64,000 bases of DNA from JBBQNJ01 sp038329845 (GTDB taxonomy: Bacteria > Planctomycetota > Phycisphaerae > Tepidisphaerales > Tepidisphaeraceae). The stretch is from assembly GCA_038329845.1 (NCBI GenBank), contig JBBQNJ010000001.1, positions 62,001 to 126,000 of the forward strand, read 5' to 3'. Both the position numbers and the translations under genes were made by a program. Under the pieces are notes generated by a model. That model ran no database searches. It worked only from the letters and a program-made list of their open reading frames with translations, and was not told the DNA's origin. Shown piece after piece: positions 49,222-57,646 of this stretch. How positions within the stretch are numbered: position 1 is the first letter of the stretch; each line of letters begins with the position of its first letter.

Positions 49222-50055
49222 ATGCCCGCTTCCCGGTTGACCGACACGTCGCGCCTGGCGATCCACACCATGACCCACAAGCCGTGGTCGCTCGAGCAGT
49301 GCATCCGCGAGTATTCCCGCGCTCACTTGCCCGGCATTACCGTTTGGCGAAACGTGCTGGCACCGATGGGAGCGCCGGCGGCGGGAAAAATGCTGCGCGA
49401 TTCGGGCCTCGAGGTCGCGGCGCTGGTTCGATGCGGCTTTTTTCCCGGCCGCGATCCCCCCGCCCGCGCCCTGGCGATGGATGATAATCGACGGGCGATC
49501 GACGAGGCCTCTGAGATCGCCGCGCCGATGGTCGTGCTGGTCTGCGGCGCGGTCCCGGGGATGAGCCTGCCGGATGCCCGAAAGCAGATCCGCGACGGGA
49601 TCGCCCAGCTCGAGCCCCTGGCGGCCGAGCGGAAAATCAAGCTCGCCATCGAGCCGCTGCATCCGATGTACGCCGCCGATCGCTCGGCCATCAATACCAT
49701 GAAGCAGGCGAGGGAAATCTGCCAAGCCCTGAACAGCCCGTGGGTGGGGATCGCCTGCGATGTCTATCACGTCTGGTGGGATCCGGATCTCGAGACGGAA
49801 ATCCGGTTGGCGGGCGAGCAGAAGACGCTTTTCGCGTTTCACCTATGCGACTGGCGCGTACAGACCCGCGATCTGCTCAACGACCGCGGTCTGATGGGCG
49901 ACGGTTGCATCCCGCTGCGGACGATTCGCGGCTGGGTCGAGGACGCCGGCTTTCGCGGCTGGAACGAAGTCGAGATTTTCTCCACCGAGCAGTGGGCGCG
50001 CGACCAGGTCGAATATGTCCAGCGCATCCAGCGAGCTTACCTTCAGCATTGCTAA
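49222..50055 (+). CDS. Sugar-phosphate isomerase/epimerase-like TIM-barrel protein
   Basis: 277-residue member of the xylose-isomerase-like AP-endonuclease-2 superfamily. Seen: an alternating strand/helix pattern with IKLAIEPLHPMYAADRS (metal Glu and His), VGIACDVYHVWWDP (Asp/His ligands), FAFHLCDWRV and WNEVEIFSTEQW (final Glu). Four metal ligands in these places fit a divalent-metal sugar isomerase or epimerase. Planctomycetes carry many paralogues with unassigned substrates. AAAGGA lies 11 nt before the ATG. It is followed by a decayed sensor gene on the other strand, so it has no functional neighbour to refine the call. Confidence 0.85.
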   Translation: MPASRLTDTSRLAIHTMTHKPWSLEQCIREYSRAHLPGITVWRNVLAPMGAPAAGKMLRDSGLEVAALVRCGFFPGRDPPARALAMDDNRRAIDEASEIAAPMVVLVCGAVPGMSLPDARKQIRDGIAQLEPLAAERKIKLAIEPLHPMYAADRSAINTMKQAREICQALNSPWVGIACDVYHVWWDPDLETEIRLAGEQKTLFAFHLCDWRVQTRDLLNDRGLMGDGCIPLRTIRGWVEDAGFRGWNEVEIFSTEQWARDQVEYVQRIQRAYLQHC

Positions 50056-50167
50056 TGGAGCCCCCGCCCCAACGAAGCATCCGACCCCCCATCGGCGGCC
50101 CTCCGGCACGCCGCCCGGGGGCATCCACAGCGTTGCCGAGGCCCACGCTAAAGATGCGGGATCGCGG

Positions 50168-51115
50168 CTAGGCGGCCAGCCCGGGCAAGACGCCCGATCG
50201 CACGCTGAACGCCGCCACCTGTGCACGGGTTCGGCGTTGACTCAGCCAAGGACGATGTTCCTGACCCTCGATCAAGAGGGTAGGCTGGATCTCGGCCCCG
50301 CGTATCGATACGCCATCGGCCAGCAGTCGCATAATGCCGTTGCGCAGGGGGCATTTCGGGCAGGCCAAGGCATGGCCACAGCCTCTGGCGTCCTCAAAGC
50401 TGTGGGAGCAGCCCAATCCGCCGCCGCCGCGCTGATAGATGATCTGGCCGAGGTTCCTTGAGACCATGGCGGCCAAGGTGCTGTTGGCATCCACGATCAT
50501 GGTGTCTTCATCCAGCAGGAGCATGCCCACCGGCGCTGCGGCGAGAATGGCTTTGAGGCTTTCGCGCTCGATTCGGAGCATCTGCTCAGTTTGCTTCTGT
50601 TTGGTGACGTCCTGATTGGAGCCCCAAATCGCGAGCGCCCGTCCGGACGCATCGCGGGTGACCTCATAGAGCACCAGGCAGTGTCGCAGTTGTCCATCTC
50701 GACGCAGGATTCGCTGTTGCACCTGCCCCGAGCACTGCGGATTGGCGGCATCCAGGGCCTTGCGTAGTTCGTCGGCAATCAGGCCCACGTCGTCGGGATG
50801 GACGAACTCGCGCAGGTACACCTCCGGCGGCATCTCATTGCCGCCTTCGCGCTGGGCCGTCGTGCCATACAGCGCGCAGAAGCGGTCATTGAAGACGAAC
50901 CGGTTTCTCGCCACATCGAATCCCCAGTTCACCACGCCCGCCAGGTCCATCGCCTGCGCCAGTTGACGCCGGTTGGTCTGCAACGCCTCTTCCGCCTGCT
51001 TGCGCGCGGTGATGTCCATGTACGTGCCGATGACGCCGCGGGCTGCTCCGTTCGCATCGCCCAGGAGGGTCTTGCTCGTCAGAAGCGCCAGGGTCTTGCC
51101 TTCGGGGGTCGTCTG
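50168..51115 (-). pseudogene. Decayed PAS-domain sensor kinase fragment
   Basis: An open frame runs from an in-frame TGA at 51161-51163 to 50168. It begins inside a PAS/PAC domain (TPEGKTLALLTSKTLLGDAN, then MDITARKQAEEAL), continues through a full PAS (about 51000-50590) and most of a second with a Cys-rich GCSHSFEDARGCGHALACP segment. It then breaks off: after HRPWL the expected VNAEPV is found only in another frame (near 50240), a frameshift. No HisKA or ATPase region follows. It is therefore truncated at both ends. The first ATG (51019) would give 283 residues but no signalling output. The stretch 50056-50167 shows nothing further recognisable. Confidence 0.65.
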
Positions 51116-51243
51116 GGGTTCTGTGCAAGCCGGCCACTCCCGAAGAGTTGATGCGGGAGATCATGGCGTGAGCCATTTCTGACCCGTATTGACTTGCGAC
51201 ACCTCGCGTCGAACATCAAGACTATCTCCATAGGAGCTGTAGC

Positions 51244-51324
51244 ATGGAGGCCCCTCAGCGGGCCCCAAGGCCCTCCACGCCGCAACCTTGGCTCGACATG
51301 CCGCCGTCGAGTTCCTACGCTTGA
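51244..51324 (+). CDS. Possible 26-residue leader peptide upstream of the M48 protease gene
   Basis: ATG with a good SD (AGGAG, 7-nt spacer), 26 codons rich in Pro/Ser, stop TGA at 51322-51324. The GTG start of the protease gene follows after 6 nt and has no SD of its own, so the small frame may serve to deliver ribosomes to it. No similarity recognised. Confidence 0.3.
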   Translation: MEAPQRAPRPSTPQPWLDMPPSSSYA

Positions 51325-51330
51325 TCAACG

Positions 51331-52926
51331 GTGTCAAGAGTCCTGTTGCTACTGCCGTTTCTGATCTGGATGAGCTGGTCGCAAGCCCGCAGCGGGCCGG
51401 CGCCCGATTCGGCGAGCCTGCTGGCTTTCTTCGGGATCCTCGCGGCGATGGTTCTGATGATGGGCCTTTGGAGCCGCCTGCTCGCCCGTCGAGGGGTCTC
51501 AAGCGAACTGCATCTGGCGGTTCGCCGCTTCAACCGCCTGGTGATGACGGCGCGGGTCTTCATCCCGCTATGGCTGGGATATGGCGTCTTCTTCCTCGGC
51601 TGGGGCTGGGCCGTGGTGCAATGGACCTACCCGCTGGGGCGACTGGGAATCCAGGTCCCGGAAGTTTTCATCGGCACCCTGCCGGCGTTTCTCGCGTGGA
51701 TGGGGCTCTGGTGGGCCCAGTACCCCGCCGATCGCGCCCTGCGCGAGCAGAGCATGCTCGTGCAGCTCGACCACGATCTTCCCGTTCATGCCCCACCTGA
51801 CTTCAAGGGCTACTTTTTATCCAACCTGCGCCTGCAACTGCTGTTCATCATCGCGCCGGTGATGCTGATTCTCATCGCCCACGACGCCGCCCGTTTGCTG
51901 CTGGGGATGATCCCCGCGCTGGACCGTCACGCCGACGCCATCGACGCCCTGGCGATGCTGGGCGTCTCGGCCGGCGTGTTTCTGCTGGCGCCGGAGATTC
52001 TTCGCCGCGTGCTGAAAACCCAGCCGCTCGTCGCCGGGCCGCTGCGACGCCGGCTCAAGCAGTTGTGCCGCCGCCACGGACTGCGGTATCGCCAGATCCT
52101 CCTGTGGCGCACGCAACACACGATGGCCAACGCCGCGGTCATGGGGATCCTTCCGCGATTCCGCTACATTTTGCTCAGCGACCTGTTGCTCGAGACGATG
52201 ACTGACGAACAGATCGAGGCGGTCTTCGCCCATGAGGCCGGGCATGTGATTCATCGCCACATGGCGTGGTACGTCGTGTTCATCGCGGCGTTGTTTTTTG
52301 TGGTGGCCGGCCCGGGCGAACAGCTTTACGCGATGCTGGAAAGCAGTCTGCCCGCCGCCCGAGGCGTCGTGGCGGGCGTGGTCGATGCGACTCTCGAGGC
52401 CGGGCGCCTGGCGCGACTCGATACGCAGCGGCAGATCCTCTCGCTGGTCGCGATGGGCGCTGGTGTCGGCGCCTTTCTGATCCTGTTCGGATTCGTCAGT
52501 CGGCGGATCGAACGTCAGGCCGACGTCTTCGCCGCCCGCACCATCGGCCCGCGGCCCCAAACCCCGACAGTGCCGCAGCGTCTGGACACCCCCGAGGACG
52601 TGCGCGCGATGCTCGACGTTCTACCCGGCGCGATGGCCATGTTGACGAATCAACCCGGCGGCGGCGGCGGCGCGGCCAAGCCGCCCGTCGGGACGTATGG
52701 CGCTGAACTGTTCGCCTCGGCCTTGCATCGCGTGGCCGTGGTGAACAATATCCCGACTCGGGCAAGAAGCTGGTGCCACGGAAGCATCGCCGCCAGGATG
52801 CAATATCTCAGGCGACTTAGCGCCGACCCGTCGCGCAGCGAGCGATTCGATCGGTCGATGGCCGCGATGTACGCGATGATGCTCGCCATCCTCGGCGGAT
52901 CGATTGCTTGGGGTTTGTGGATGTGA
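51331..52926 (+). CDS. M48-family integral membrane metalloprotease
   Basis: 531-residue membrane protease of the HtpX/Ste24 type. Several hydrophobic helices precede the active site (about 4-16, 30-48, 78-100, 165-185, 200-222). The zinc site HEAGH is at 301-305 in FAHEAGHVIHRH. Two further membrane helices follow (about 311-330 and 365-385), then the third ligand region RRIERQADVFAA. These enzymes degrade misfolded membrane proteins or process membrane substrates. Start: GTG at 51331, because the frame is closed by TGA nine nucleotides upstream and the first helix begins at once. The GTG has no SD, but a short SD-equipped frame ends 6 nt before it. A Gly-rich stretch lies near 441-447. Confidence 0.87.
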   Translation: MSRVLLLLPFLIWMSWSQARSGPAPDSASLLAFFGILAAMVLMMGLWSRLLARRGVSSELHLAVRRFNRLVMTARVFIPLWLGYGVFFLGWGWAVVQWTYPLGRLGIQVPEVFIGTLPAFLAWMGLWWAQYPADRALREQSMLVQLDHDLPVHAPPDFKGYFLSNLRLQLLFIIAPVMLILIAHDAARLLLGMIPALDRHADAIDALAMLGVSAGVFLLAPEILRRVLKTQPLVAGPLRRRLKQLCRRHGLRYRQILLWRTQHTMANAAVMGILPRFRYILLSDLLLETMTDEQIEAVFAHEAGHVIHRHMAWYVVFIAALFFVVAGPGEQLYAMLESSLPAARGVVAGVVDATLEAGRLARLDTQRQILSLVAMGAGVGAFLILFGFVSRRIERQADVFAARTIGPRPQTPTVPQRLDTPEDVRAMLDVLPGAMAMLTNQPGGGGGAAKPPVGTYGAELFASALHRVAVVNNIPTRARSWCHGSIAARMQYLRRLSADPSRSERFDRSMAAMYAMMLAILGGSIAWGLWM

Positions 52927-52986
52927 TTATTCCGAGCGGACGTCGGCACCGCAGCCGCCGCGAATGGCCGACGGCGATCGCACGAT

Positions 52987-54555
52987 TCAATCCCTCGCCG
53001 ACACCACGCTTGCAGCGCTACCGCCGCTTTCCTCCACCAGCGTCACCGAGCATTCTTCCCCGCCGCAGCGCCAGAGAATCTCCTGCGCCTCGAGAATGCT
53101 GTTCACCGGCTGCGAGCCGATCCGCGCGATGATGCTCCCCGGACGAACCCCTTGACTGCCCATCGGGCTGTCGGGTGTCATCGCCAGCACCATCAAGCCG
53201 TGCGCTGGCCGTGGCATCCGACCGAAGTCCCAGTGCGCCGGGATCGGACCCAGCAGCATTCCCCGCCAGCGCAGGCGCTGGGTTTGCCCGGTGATCGCCG
53301 TCCCGCGGATCAGGCGCTTGCGCAGGTGCGCCGCAAGGGTCTGCTCGCGGCCATCGCGGCGGATTTCGATCCGGCACGGCTGCTCCAGCGGCTGGCGCCC
53401 GATAAGTTCGATGAACTCGTCGCAGTTGCCGACCGGCGTCGAGGCGATCGAGACGATCCAGTCGCCGGCGCACAGCCCGGCGCCCGAGGCCGGACTCGAT
53501 TCCTCGACCCCCCGGACCCGCACCCCGCGATCCGACTGGATCCCCGCACTTCGCCGCTCGGCGACCGTCGGCGTGGAAACGGTCACACCGAGATAGGAAT
53601 AGACGACCTCGCACCCCTGTTTGAGTGAGTCGATCGTCGCGATCAGACGCGGCGTGATCGGAATGGCGAACCCGATCCCGCTCATCGTCTTCTGCGGCAG
53701 GATGACCGCGGTGTTGATCGCCATCACGCGCCCGGACAAGTCCAGCAGCGGCCCACCCGAGTTGCCGGGATTGATCTGCGCCGTCGTCTGGATCATGTCG
53801 GCATAGTGGCGATTTTCTTTAACGCTCAGCGATGACAGCGACCGCCCGGTGGCGCTGACCACCCCGACGCTCGCAGCCATGCGACCTTCCACGGCCAGGC
53901 CAAAAGGATTGCCGATGGCGAGGGTCCATTGCCCACGCCGCACCGGTTCGGCGGGGGCCAGTTGCAGCGCCGCCAGGTTTTTCGCGGGGATTTTCAACAC
54001 CGCCAGATCGCTGCGCGGATCCGATCCGACCACCACCGCCGGATGCACCCGCCCGTTGTCCATCGTCACCCAGATGCTCTCGGCGTCGCCGATCACATGC
54101 TCGTTGGTCACGATGAACCCGTCGCGGTCGATCACGAACCCCGTTCCGACCGTGCGCGTCGTGCGATCCAGCAGGCCGGTGAGCTTCCGGGCGTTCATCG
54201 TCTCGCCGCCGAGCAGATATTCCGAATCCCCCTGCATGGCCGACGCCGAGATCGCCACCACCGCCGGCGCCGCCGCCTCGATCACCGACTCAAACCGCTG
54301 CTGAAGCGCGGCCAGTGAATCATCGGATGCGGCAACGTCGATCGCCGATTCGGCCGAATCTCCCGGCGTCATCGTCGCGCCGGCGAGAACCGCCGACGGC
54401 GAAACAGCAGGCTTGGACGGCGGGATCCAGTCCGTCGGTCGCGGTATCGTCGCCGTCACAAGCACGATCGCGGCCACGAGCAGCGCTGCGCCGATGCCGC
54501 GAACTTTCCCGTGCGCGACTGGCCGTGCCTTCGAGGGCATGTACATCAAATCCAT
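52987..54555 (-). CDS. HtrA/DegP-like trypsin-type protease with PDZ domains
   Basis: 522-residue envelope protease or chaperone. A membrane anchor or signal at about 19-37 is followed by a Ser/Pro linker and a trypsin-fold domain (about 85-335) with the complete triad: His153 in NEHVIGD, Asp183 in RSDLAVL, Ser266 in NPGNSGGP. Two PDZ-like regions follow (about 350-430, ASGAGLCAGDWIVSI; and about 440-515, GSQGVRPGSIIARIGSQP). All features match DegS/DegQ-type quality-control proteases. I take the ATG at 54555, preceded by GAGG; ATGs at 54546 and 54540 are close alternatives. It is convergent with the M48 protease gene, making two envelope proteases side by side. Confidence 0.92.
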   Translation of the reverse strand: MDLMYMPSKARPVAHGKVRGIGAALLVAAIVLVTATIPRPTDWIPPSKPAVSPSAVLAGATMTPGDSAESAIDVAASDDSLAALQQRFESVIEAAAPAVVAISASAMQGDSEYLLGGETMNARKLTGLLDRTTRTVGTGFVIDRDGFIVTNEHVIGDAESIWVTMDNGRVHPAVVVGSDPRSDLAVLKIPAKNLAALQLAPAEPVRRGQWTLAIGNPFGLAVEGRMAASVGVVSATGRSLSSLSVKENRHYADMIQTTAQINPGNSGGPLLDLSGRVMAINTAVILPQKTMSGIGFAIPITPRLIATIDSLKQGCEVVYSYLGVTVSTPTVAERRSAGIQSDRGVRVRGVEESSPASGAGLCAGDWIVSIASTPVGNCDEFIELIGRQPLEQPCRIEIRRDGREQTLAAHLRKRLIRGTAITGQTQRLRWRGMLLGPIPAHWDFGRMPRPAHGLMVLAMTPDSPMGSQGVRPGSIIARIGSQPVNSILEAQEILWRCGGEECSVTLVEESGGSAASVVSARD

Positions 54556-54765
54556 CCTCGCCTCAACGCGGTGGCGGTCGGGTCCGGAGCAGCGCCCAAA
54601 CGCCGCCGGGATCAACCCGAAAACGCAGGCGCGGCCCATCGCACCGGCCCTTGCAGGACCGGTCTGCGACGGTCATCCGGTTTATAAGGAAATCGGCGCG
54701 CTGCCCCGCCAACATGAGCCGCACCCAACTCAGCCCGCCCTCGGCTCGACGGCACGCCGCTTGCG

Positions 54766-55515
54766 TCAACCCTGCGGCGAATCGAGCCAACCGACCTTGC
54801 GATTGCCGAACTCGTTCGGCTTAATCTCGCTCGTCGGTGCTGCCCAGCGGACGGCGTTTTCGATCACCCGAAGCACGTTGGGGTCGAAATAGGTCGGGTA
54901 GGTCTCATGCCCGGGCCGGAAGTAGAAAATTCGTCCCGATCCGCGAGTGTACGTCAGCCCACTGCGGAAGACTTCTCCGCCGGGGAAGCTGCTGATCAGA
55001 ATCGTCTCCTGCGGCTCGGGAACGTCGAAGTATTCCCCGTACATTTCCTCGGCCGGGAGGATGAAGTGGTCGTCTATGCCTCGGAGGATCGGGTGATGCG
55101 GCCGGGTCACCCACAGCACCTCGCGCTCGTGGGCCTCGCGCCATTTGAGATTGCAGGTCGTTCCCATCAACTTGCGGAAAATCTTGGAAAAATGCCCCGA
55201 ATGCAGCACGATCAGCCCCATCCCCGCCAGCACGCGGTTGTAGACTCGCTGAACGATCGCATCGGTGACATCCGGGTGGGCCATGTGCCCCCACCACAGC
55301 ATCACGTCCGTCTGGTTGACCAACGCTTCGCTCAGCCCGTGTTCGGCATCCTGATCCAGCGTCGCCGTCGTCACGCTCAATCCCGACACCCCCGACAGAT
55401 GCTTTTCCAACGCCCCGTGAATCCCCTGCGGGTACACCTCGGCCACCTTCGGATTCTTCTTCTCGTGGCGAGCTTCGTTCCAGACAACGACACGAATCGG
55501 ATTGGACGTGGACAT
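54766..55515 (-). CDS. ThuA-like domain protein (trehalose-utilisation family)
   Basis: 249-residue protein with the glutamine-amidotransferase-like fold of ThuA. Seen: VVVWNEARHEKKNPKV, TDVMLWWGHMAH, GLIVLHSGHFSKIF (strand and turn equivalent to the amidotransferase nucleophile elbow, but with Ser-Gly-His rather than Cys), and the late FPGGEVFRSGLTYTRGSGRIFYFRPGHE in overlapping units. ThuA proteins are linked to trehalose or other sugar catabolism, but the chemistry is unproven. The ATG has GGAGA 9 nt upstream. It starts 33 nt after the CoaB-like gene on the same strand, so the two may be cotranscribed, without an obvious functional link. Confidence 0.87.
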   Translation of the reverse strand: MSTSNPIRVVVWNEARHEKKNPKVAEVYPQGIHGALEKHLSGVSGLSVTTATLDQDAEHGLSEALVNQTDVMLWWGHMAHPDVTDAIVQRVYNRVLAGMGLIVLHSGHFSKIFRKLMGTTCNLKWREAHEREVLWVTRPHHPILRGIDDHFILPAEEMYGEYFDVPEPQETILISSFPGGEVFRSGLTYTRGSGRIFYFRPGHETYPTYFDPNVLRVIENAVRWAAPTSEIKPNEFGNRKVGWLDSPQG

Positions 55516-55548
55516 AGAAATAATTCTCCAAAAATGTCAGCGCCAAAA

Positions 55549-56307
55549 CTATCCCCCCGACCGCGGCGACGCAAGGGGACTGTCCACCACCAGCCGCAAT
55601 AGCCGACCTGCAAGGTCCTGTCTCATCACCCACTCAGCGCCGGCGTCGCTGAGCAAATACGCCCCGGCAGAAGGCCCTTCAACCATCTCCAGGGTATTGG
55701 CCACGAGGTAATCCGCCCCGCTCGACTTTCGGCTCTCCTGCCCGATGCCGATCAGCTCATCGGCCCCGATCCCCACCTCCAGTTTGAACTTGATCAGCAA
55801 TCCCCGATGGTTCCAGCGACTGCGAAATAGATCGACGAGTTTTTCTGTTCGTTCGCCCAGCACGGCCATCTCGGGAAAGTGGCTCTTGATCTTTCCCGCC
55901 GACGCTTGGCGGACCGTCCAGATTGCCTCACCCGAACCATCGGGCGCCTCTCGACGGGAGAGCACTTCAAACGCGCCGGCGGGCCGGTAGTCTGATACCG
56001 CCGCCGTCATGAAAACCGCGTCGTATGCTACACGGCTCATCAACCTATCCAGCGCCTCGCGTAACTCGGCATGAGTGGAAAAGCCCGTCGCCGTGAGCCG
56101 GCCGCCGCTGTTGGGCGCAGCGGACAGCGACTCGAGATGCCCGCGATTGCTCGTGAGCAGATCGACCGATCCGACCTTGGCCAATTCCTGCGCGATCCGC
56201 AAGCCCGTCTGGCCGGTGAAGATGTTCCCCCAGTCCCGAACCCGGTCGATCTTTTCCCGCGTGTTTCCGGCGGTCACCAGGAATCGCGGCAATTGCGCTC
56301 TGCTCAT
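55549..56307 (-). CDS. CoaB-like phosphopantothenoylcysteine synthetase domain protein
   Basis: 252-residue protein matching the CoaB half of Dfp/CoaBC, which ligates 4'-phosphopantothenate and cysteine in coenzyme A synthesis. Seen: the N-terminal FLVTAGNTREKIDRVRDWGN (nucleotide loop with the family's TAGxTREPID-like pattern), VFMTAAVSDYRP, KIKSHFPEM and the KFKLEVG segment followed by ADYLVANTLEM. The flavin-dependent decarboxylase half (CoaC) is absent and not adjacent, so the organism presumably encodes it separately. The Lys of the K-x-K-K substrate motif is only partly retained (GKIKS). Assignment to the family is firm; activity is likely. Confidence 0.82.
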   Translation of the reverse strand: MSRAQLPRFLVTAGNTREKIDRVRDWGNIFTGQTGLRIAQELAKVGSVDLLTSNRGHLESLSAAPNSGGRLTATGFSTHAELREALDRLMSRVAYDAVFMTAAVSDYRPAGAFEVLSRREAPDGSGEAIWTVRQASAGKIKSHFPEMAVLGERTEKLVDLFRSRWNHRGLLIKFKLEVGIGADELIGIGQESRKSSGADYLVANTLEMVEGPSAGAYLLSDAGAEWVMRQDLAGRLLRLVVDSPLASPRSGG

Positions 56308-56432
56308 TCATCGCTCCGAAGTTCGATCACCAGGCGCATTCATTCGCGGCGATTGTTGTGGATGGGACGCCTCGGCCGCGAAGATTCTGGACCGTTCGCC
56401 CCGGCTCGACCGATAATCAATTGGGTGGTCTT

Positions 56433-57086
56433 ATGCGCCTCACGCGACACCACGAATTGATTTCGACCGTTTTCGCCGCCTGCTCGGTGCTGGCCGCGCT
56501 GGCGGCGCAGAGCGGCTGTCAATCGCCGCAAAGCACCCCCGTCCAGAATATCCGCTGCCAGCTTTCCTTTTCCAGCGTCGATCGGCCCGCCGATCGCAAG
56601 CGGATCGGTGAGCTTCTGGCCCGCTACGCCGTGCCCGGCTCGTTGAACCCACCCGCCGCCGCCGTGCCCCAATCCAGCGATTTTGTCTATACGATGTCGG
56701 TGCCGCGGCTCGGCGTTCTCGACGACATCCACGCCCAGCTCCTGATGGACAGTTCGACATCAGCCGATGCCCGACAGGTCTTCAACAGCCGCGAGCCGGC
56801 GTTCAAGATCAACTTCGACGCCGCCGCCATCGCCGGGGAGATGCAGGTGATTCTGCGGCTGCGGACGACCCCCGGCGCCAAACTTTTCTACAAGCCCCAA
56901 GACGCCGCCGAGCAGGACCTCACGTCGAAGGTCCAGCCCACCGGCCTGGTCGAGTTCCGCACCAACATCCATCGCGGCCAGGATTTCATCTACGCCCGCA
57001 CCGTCAGCGGCCAGGTCGAACGATTCATTCGCATCAACGTCTTCTCGCAGCAAGTCGAGGAGATCGACCCGCGGCAATATCCCTGA
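56433..57086 (+). CDS. Putative lipoprotein of unknown function
   Basis: 217-residue exported protein. The N-terminus has a basic n-region (MRLTRHHE), a hydrophobic core (about 10-25) and a Cys at about residue 28 in AAQSGCQS, which could serve as a lipidation site though the -3 residue is not ideal. The mature part is beta-rich with no motif I recognise, and includes QVEEIDPRQYP at the end. The start has GGTGG 5 nt upstream. A reading from 56358 would add 25 residues before the signal peptide and is rejected. Divergent from the CoaB-like gene. Confidence 0.7.
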   Translation: MRLTRHHELISTVFAACSVLAALAAQSGCQSPQSTPVQNIRCQLSFSSVDRPADRKRIGELLARYAVPGSLNPPAAAVPQSSDFVYTMSVPRLGVLDDIHAQLLMDSSTSADARQVFNSREPAFKINFDAAAIAGEMQVILRLRTTPGAKLFYKPQDAAEQDLTSKVQPTGLVEFRTNIHRGQDFIYARTVSGQVERFIRINVFSQQVEEIDPRQYP

Positions 57087-57091
57087 TCGCT

Positions 57092-57130
57092 GGAAAAACG
57101 AAAAACCCCGGAAAAATTACATTTCCCGGG
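57092..57130 (-). terminator. Rho-independent terminator of tRNA-Phe
   Basis: On the minus strand a GC-rich hairpin (arms 57121-57130 and 57105-57113, one bulged C) is followed by GGGGTTTTTCGTTTTTCC. It starts 14 bp past the 3' end of the tRNA gene and also lies at the end of the convergent lipoprotein gene. Confidence 0.7.
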
Positions 57131-57144
57131 GATTCGACGAGCCA

Positions 57145-57217
57145 TGGGCAGGGCCGGGATCGAACCGGCGACACATGGATTTTCAGTCCATTGCTCTACC
57201 AACTGAGCTACCTGCCC
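57145..57217 (-). tRNA. tRNA-Phe (GAA)
   Basis: 73-nt tRNA on the minus strand. Acceptor arms GGGCAGG/CCTGCCC, D-arm with AGCTCAGTTGGTAGAGC, anticodon loop CTGAAAA with anticodon GAA, and T-arm GGTTCGATCC are all present with pairing stems. Discriminator A; CCA is not encoded. It has its own promoter (57238-57265) and terminator (57092-57130), so it is a single-gene unit. Confidence 0.97.
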
Positions 57218-57237
57218 GCTTCGGGCGTGAAGCCGCA

Positions 57238-57265
57238 ATTGTAGCGCTTGGCGATCGACTTTCAA
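57238..57265 (-). promoter_or_regulatory. Sigma-70 promoter of tRNA-Phe
   Basis: Minus-strand TTGAAA (57260-57265) and TACAAT (57238-57243) with a 16-bp spacer, 20 bp before the mature tRNA 5' end. The -10 hexamer is the same TACAAT found upstream of several protein genes in the window. Confidence 0.65.
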
Positions 57266-57307
57266 GCGCCGCGCAATCGACCCGGCGGCGGCCACGCGCG
57301 AAAAAAA

Positions 57308-57419
57308 GAGGACGCGCTTCTTTTTTTACAAGATAATATTCCCGCACTATTATAAATATTGTTTAGTTGAGAATAACGTCGAAATAGGATCCAAATTACT
57401 GAAAAAGAAGCGCGTCCCC
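57308..57419. mobile_element. MITE-like element, copy B
   Basis: Ends GAGGACGCGCTTCTTTTTTT (57308-57327) and AAAAAGAAGCGCGTCCCC (57402-57419) form an inverted repeat with one mismatch. The AT-rich interior contains CACTATTATAAATA, as in copy A at 39620-39736. Similarity to copy A continues to about 57490 (TTCGGGC, GGGCCACA). It occupies most of the 429-bp gap between the tRNA gene and the small basic protein gene; no other gene is seen in that gap. Confidence 0.75.
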
Positions 57420-57646
57420 ACTTTTTGTTTTGCTCGACTATTTTACACGCTCCCCCACAATTCGGGCTCGCCCGGCGGCTTGGGGCCACATGGGTTGAGA
57501 TCGGCCATGGGGTTTGCTAGGATGCCCCATTCGGGTCGCGGCACCGGGCGGCCTGGAAGTGAATCGGGGATCGTAGACCCGATTTACGCTGTGAAACCGA
57601 CCGGCAACAAACGGTCGCGGGCGGTGTCGGTTGAACAAGGAGCCTT

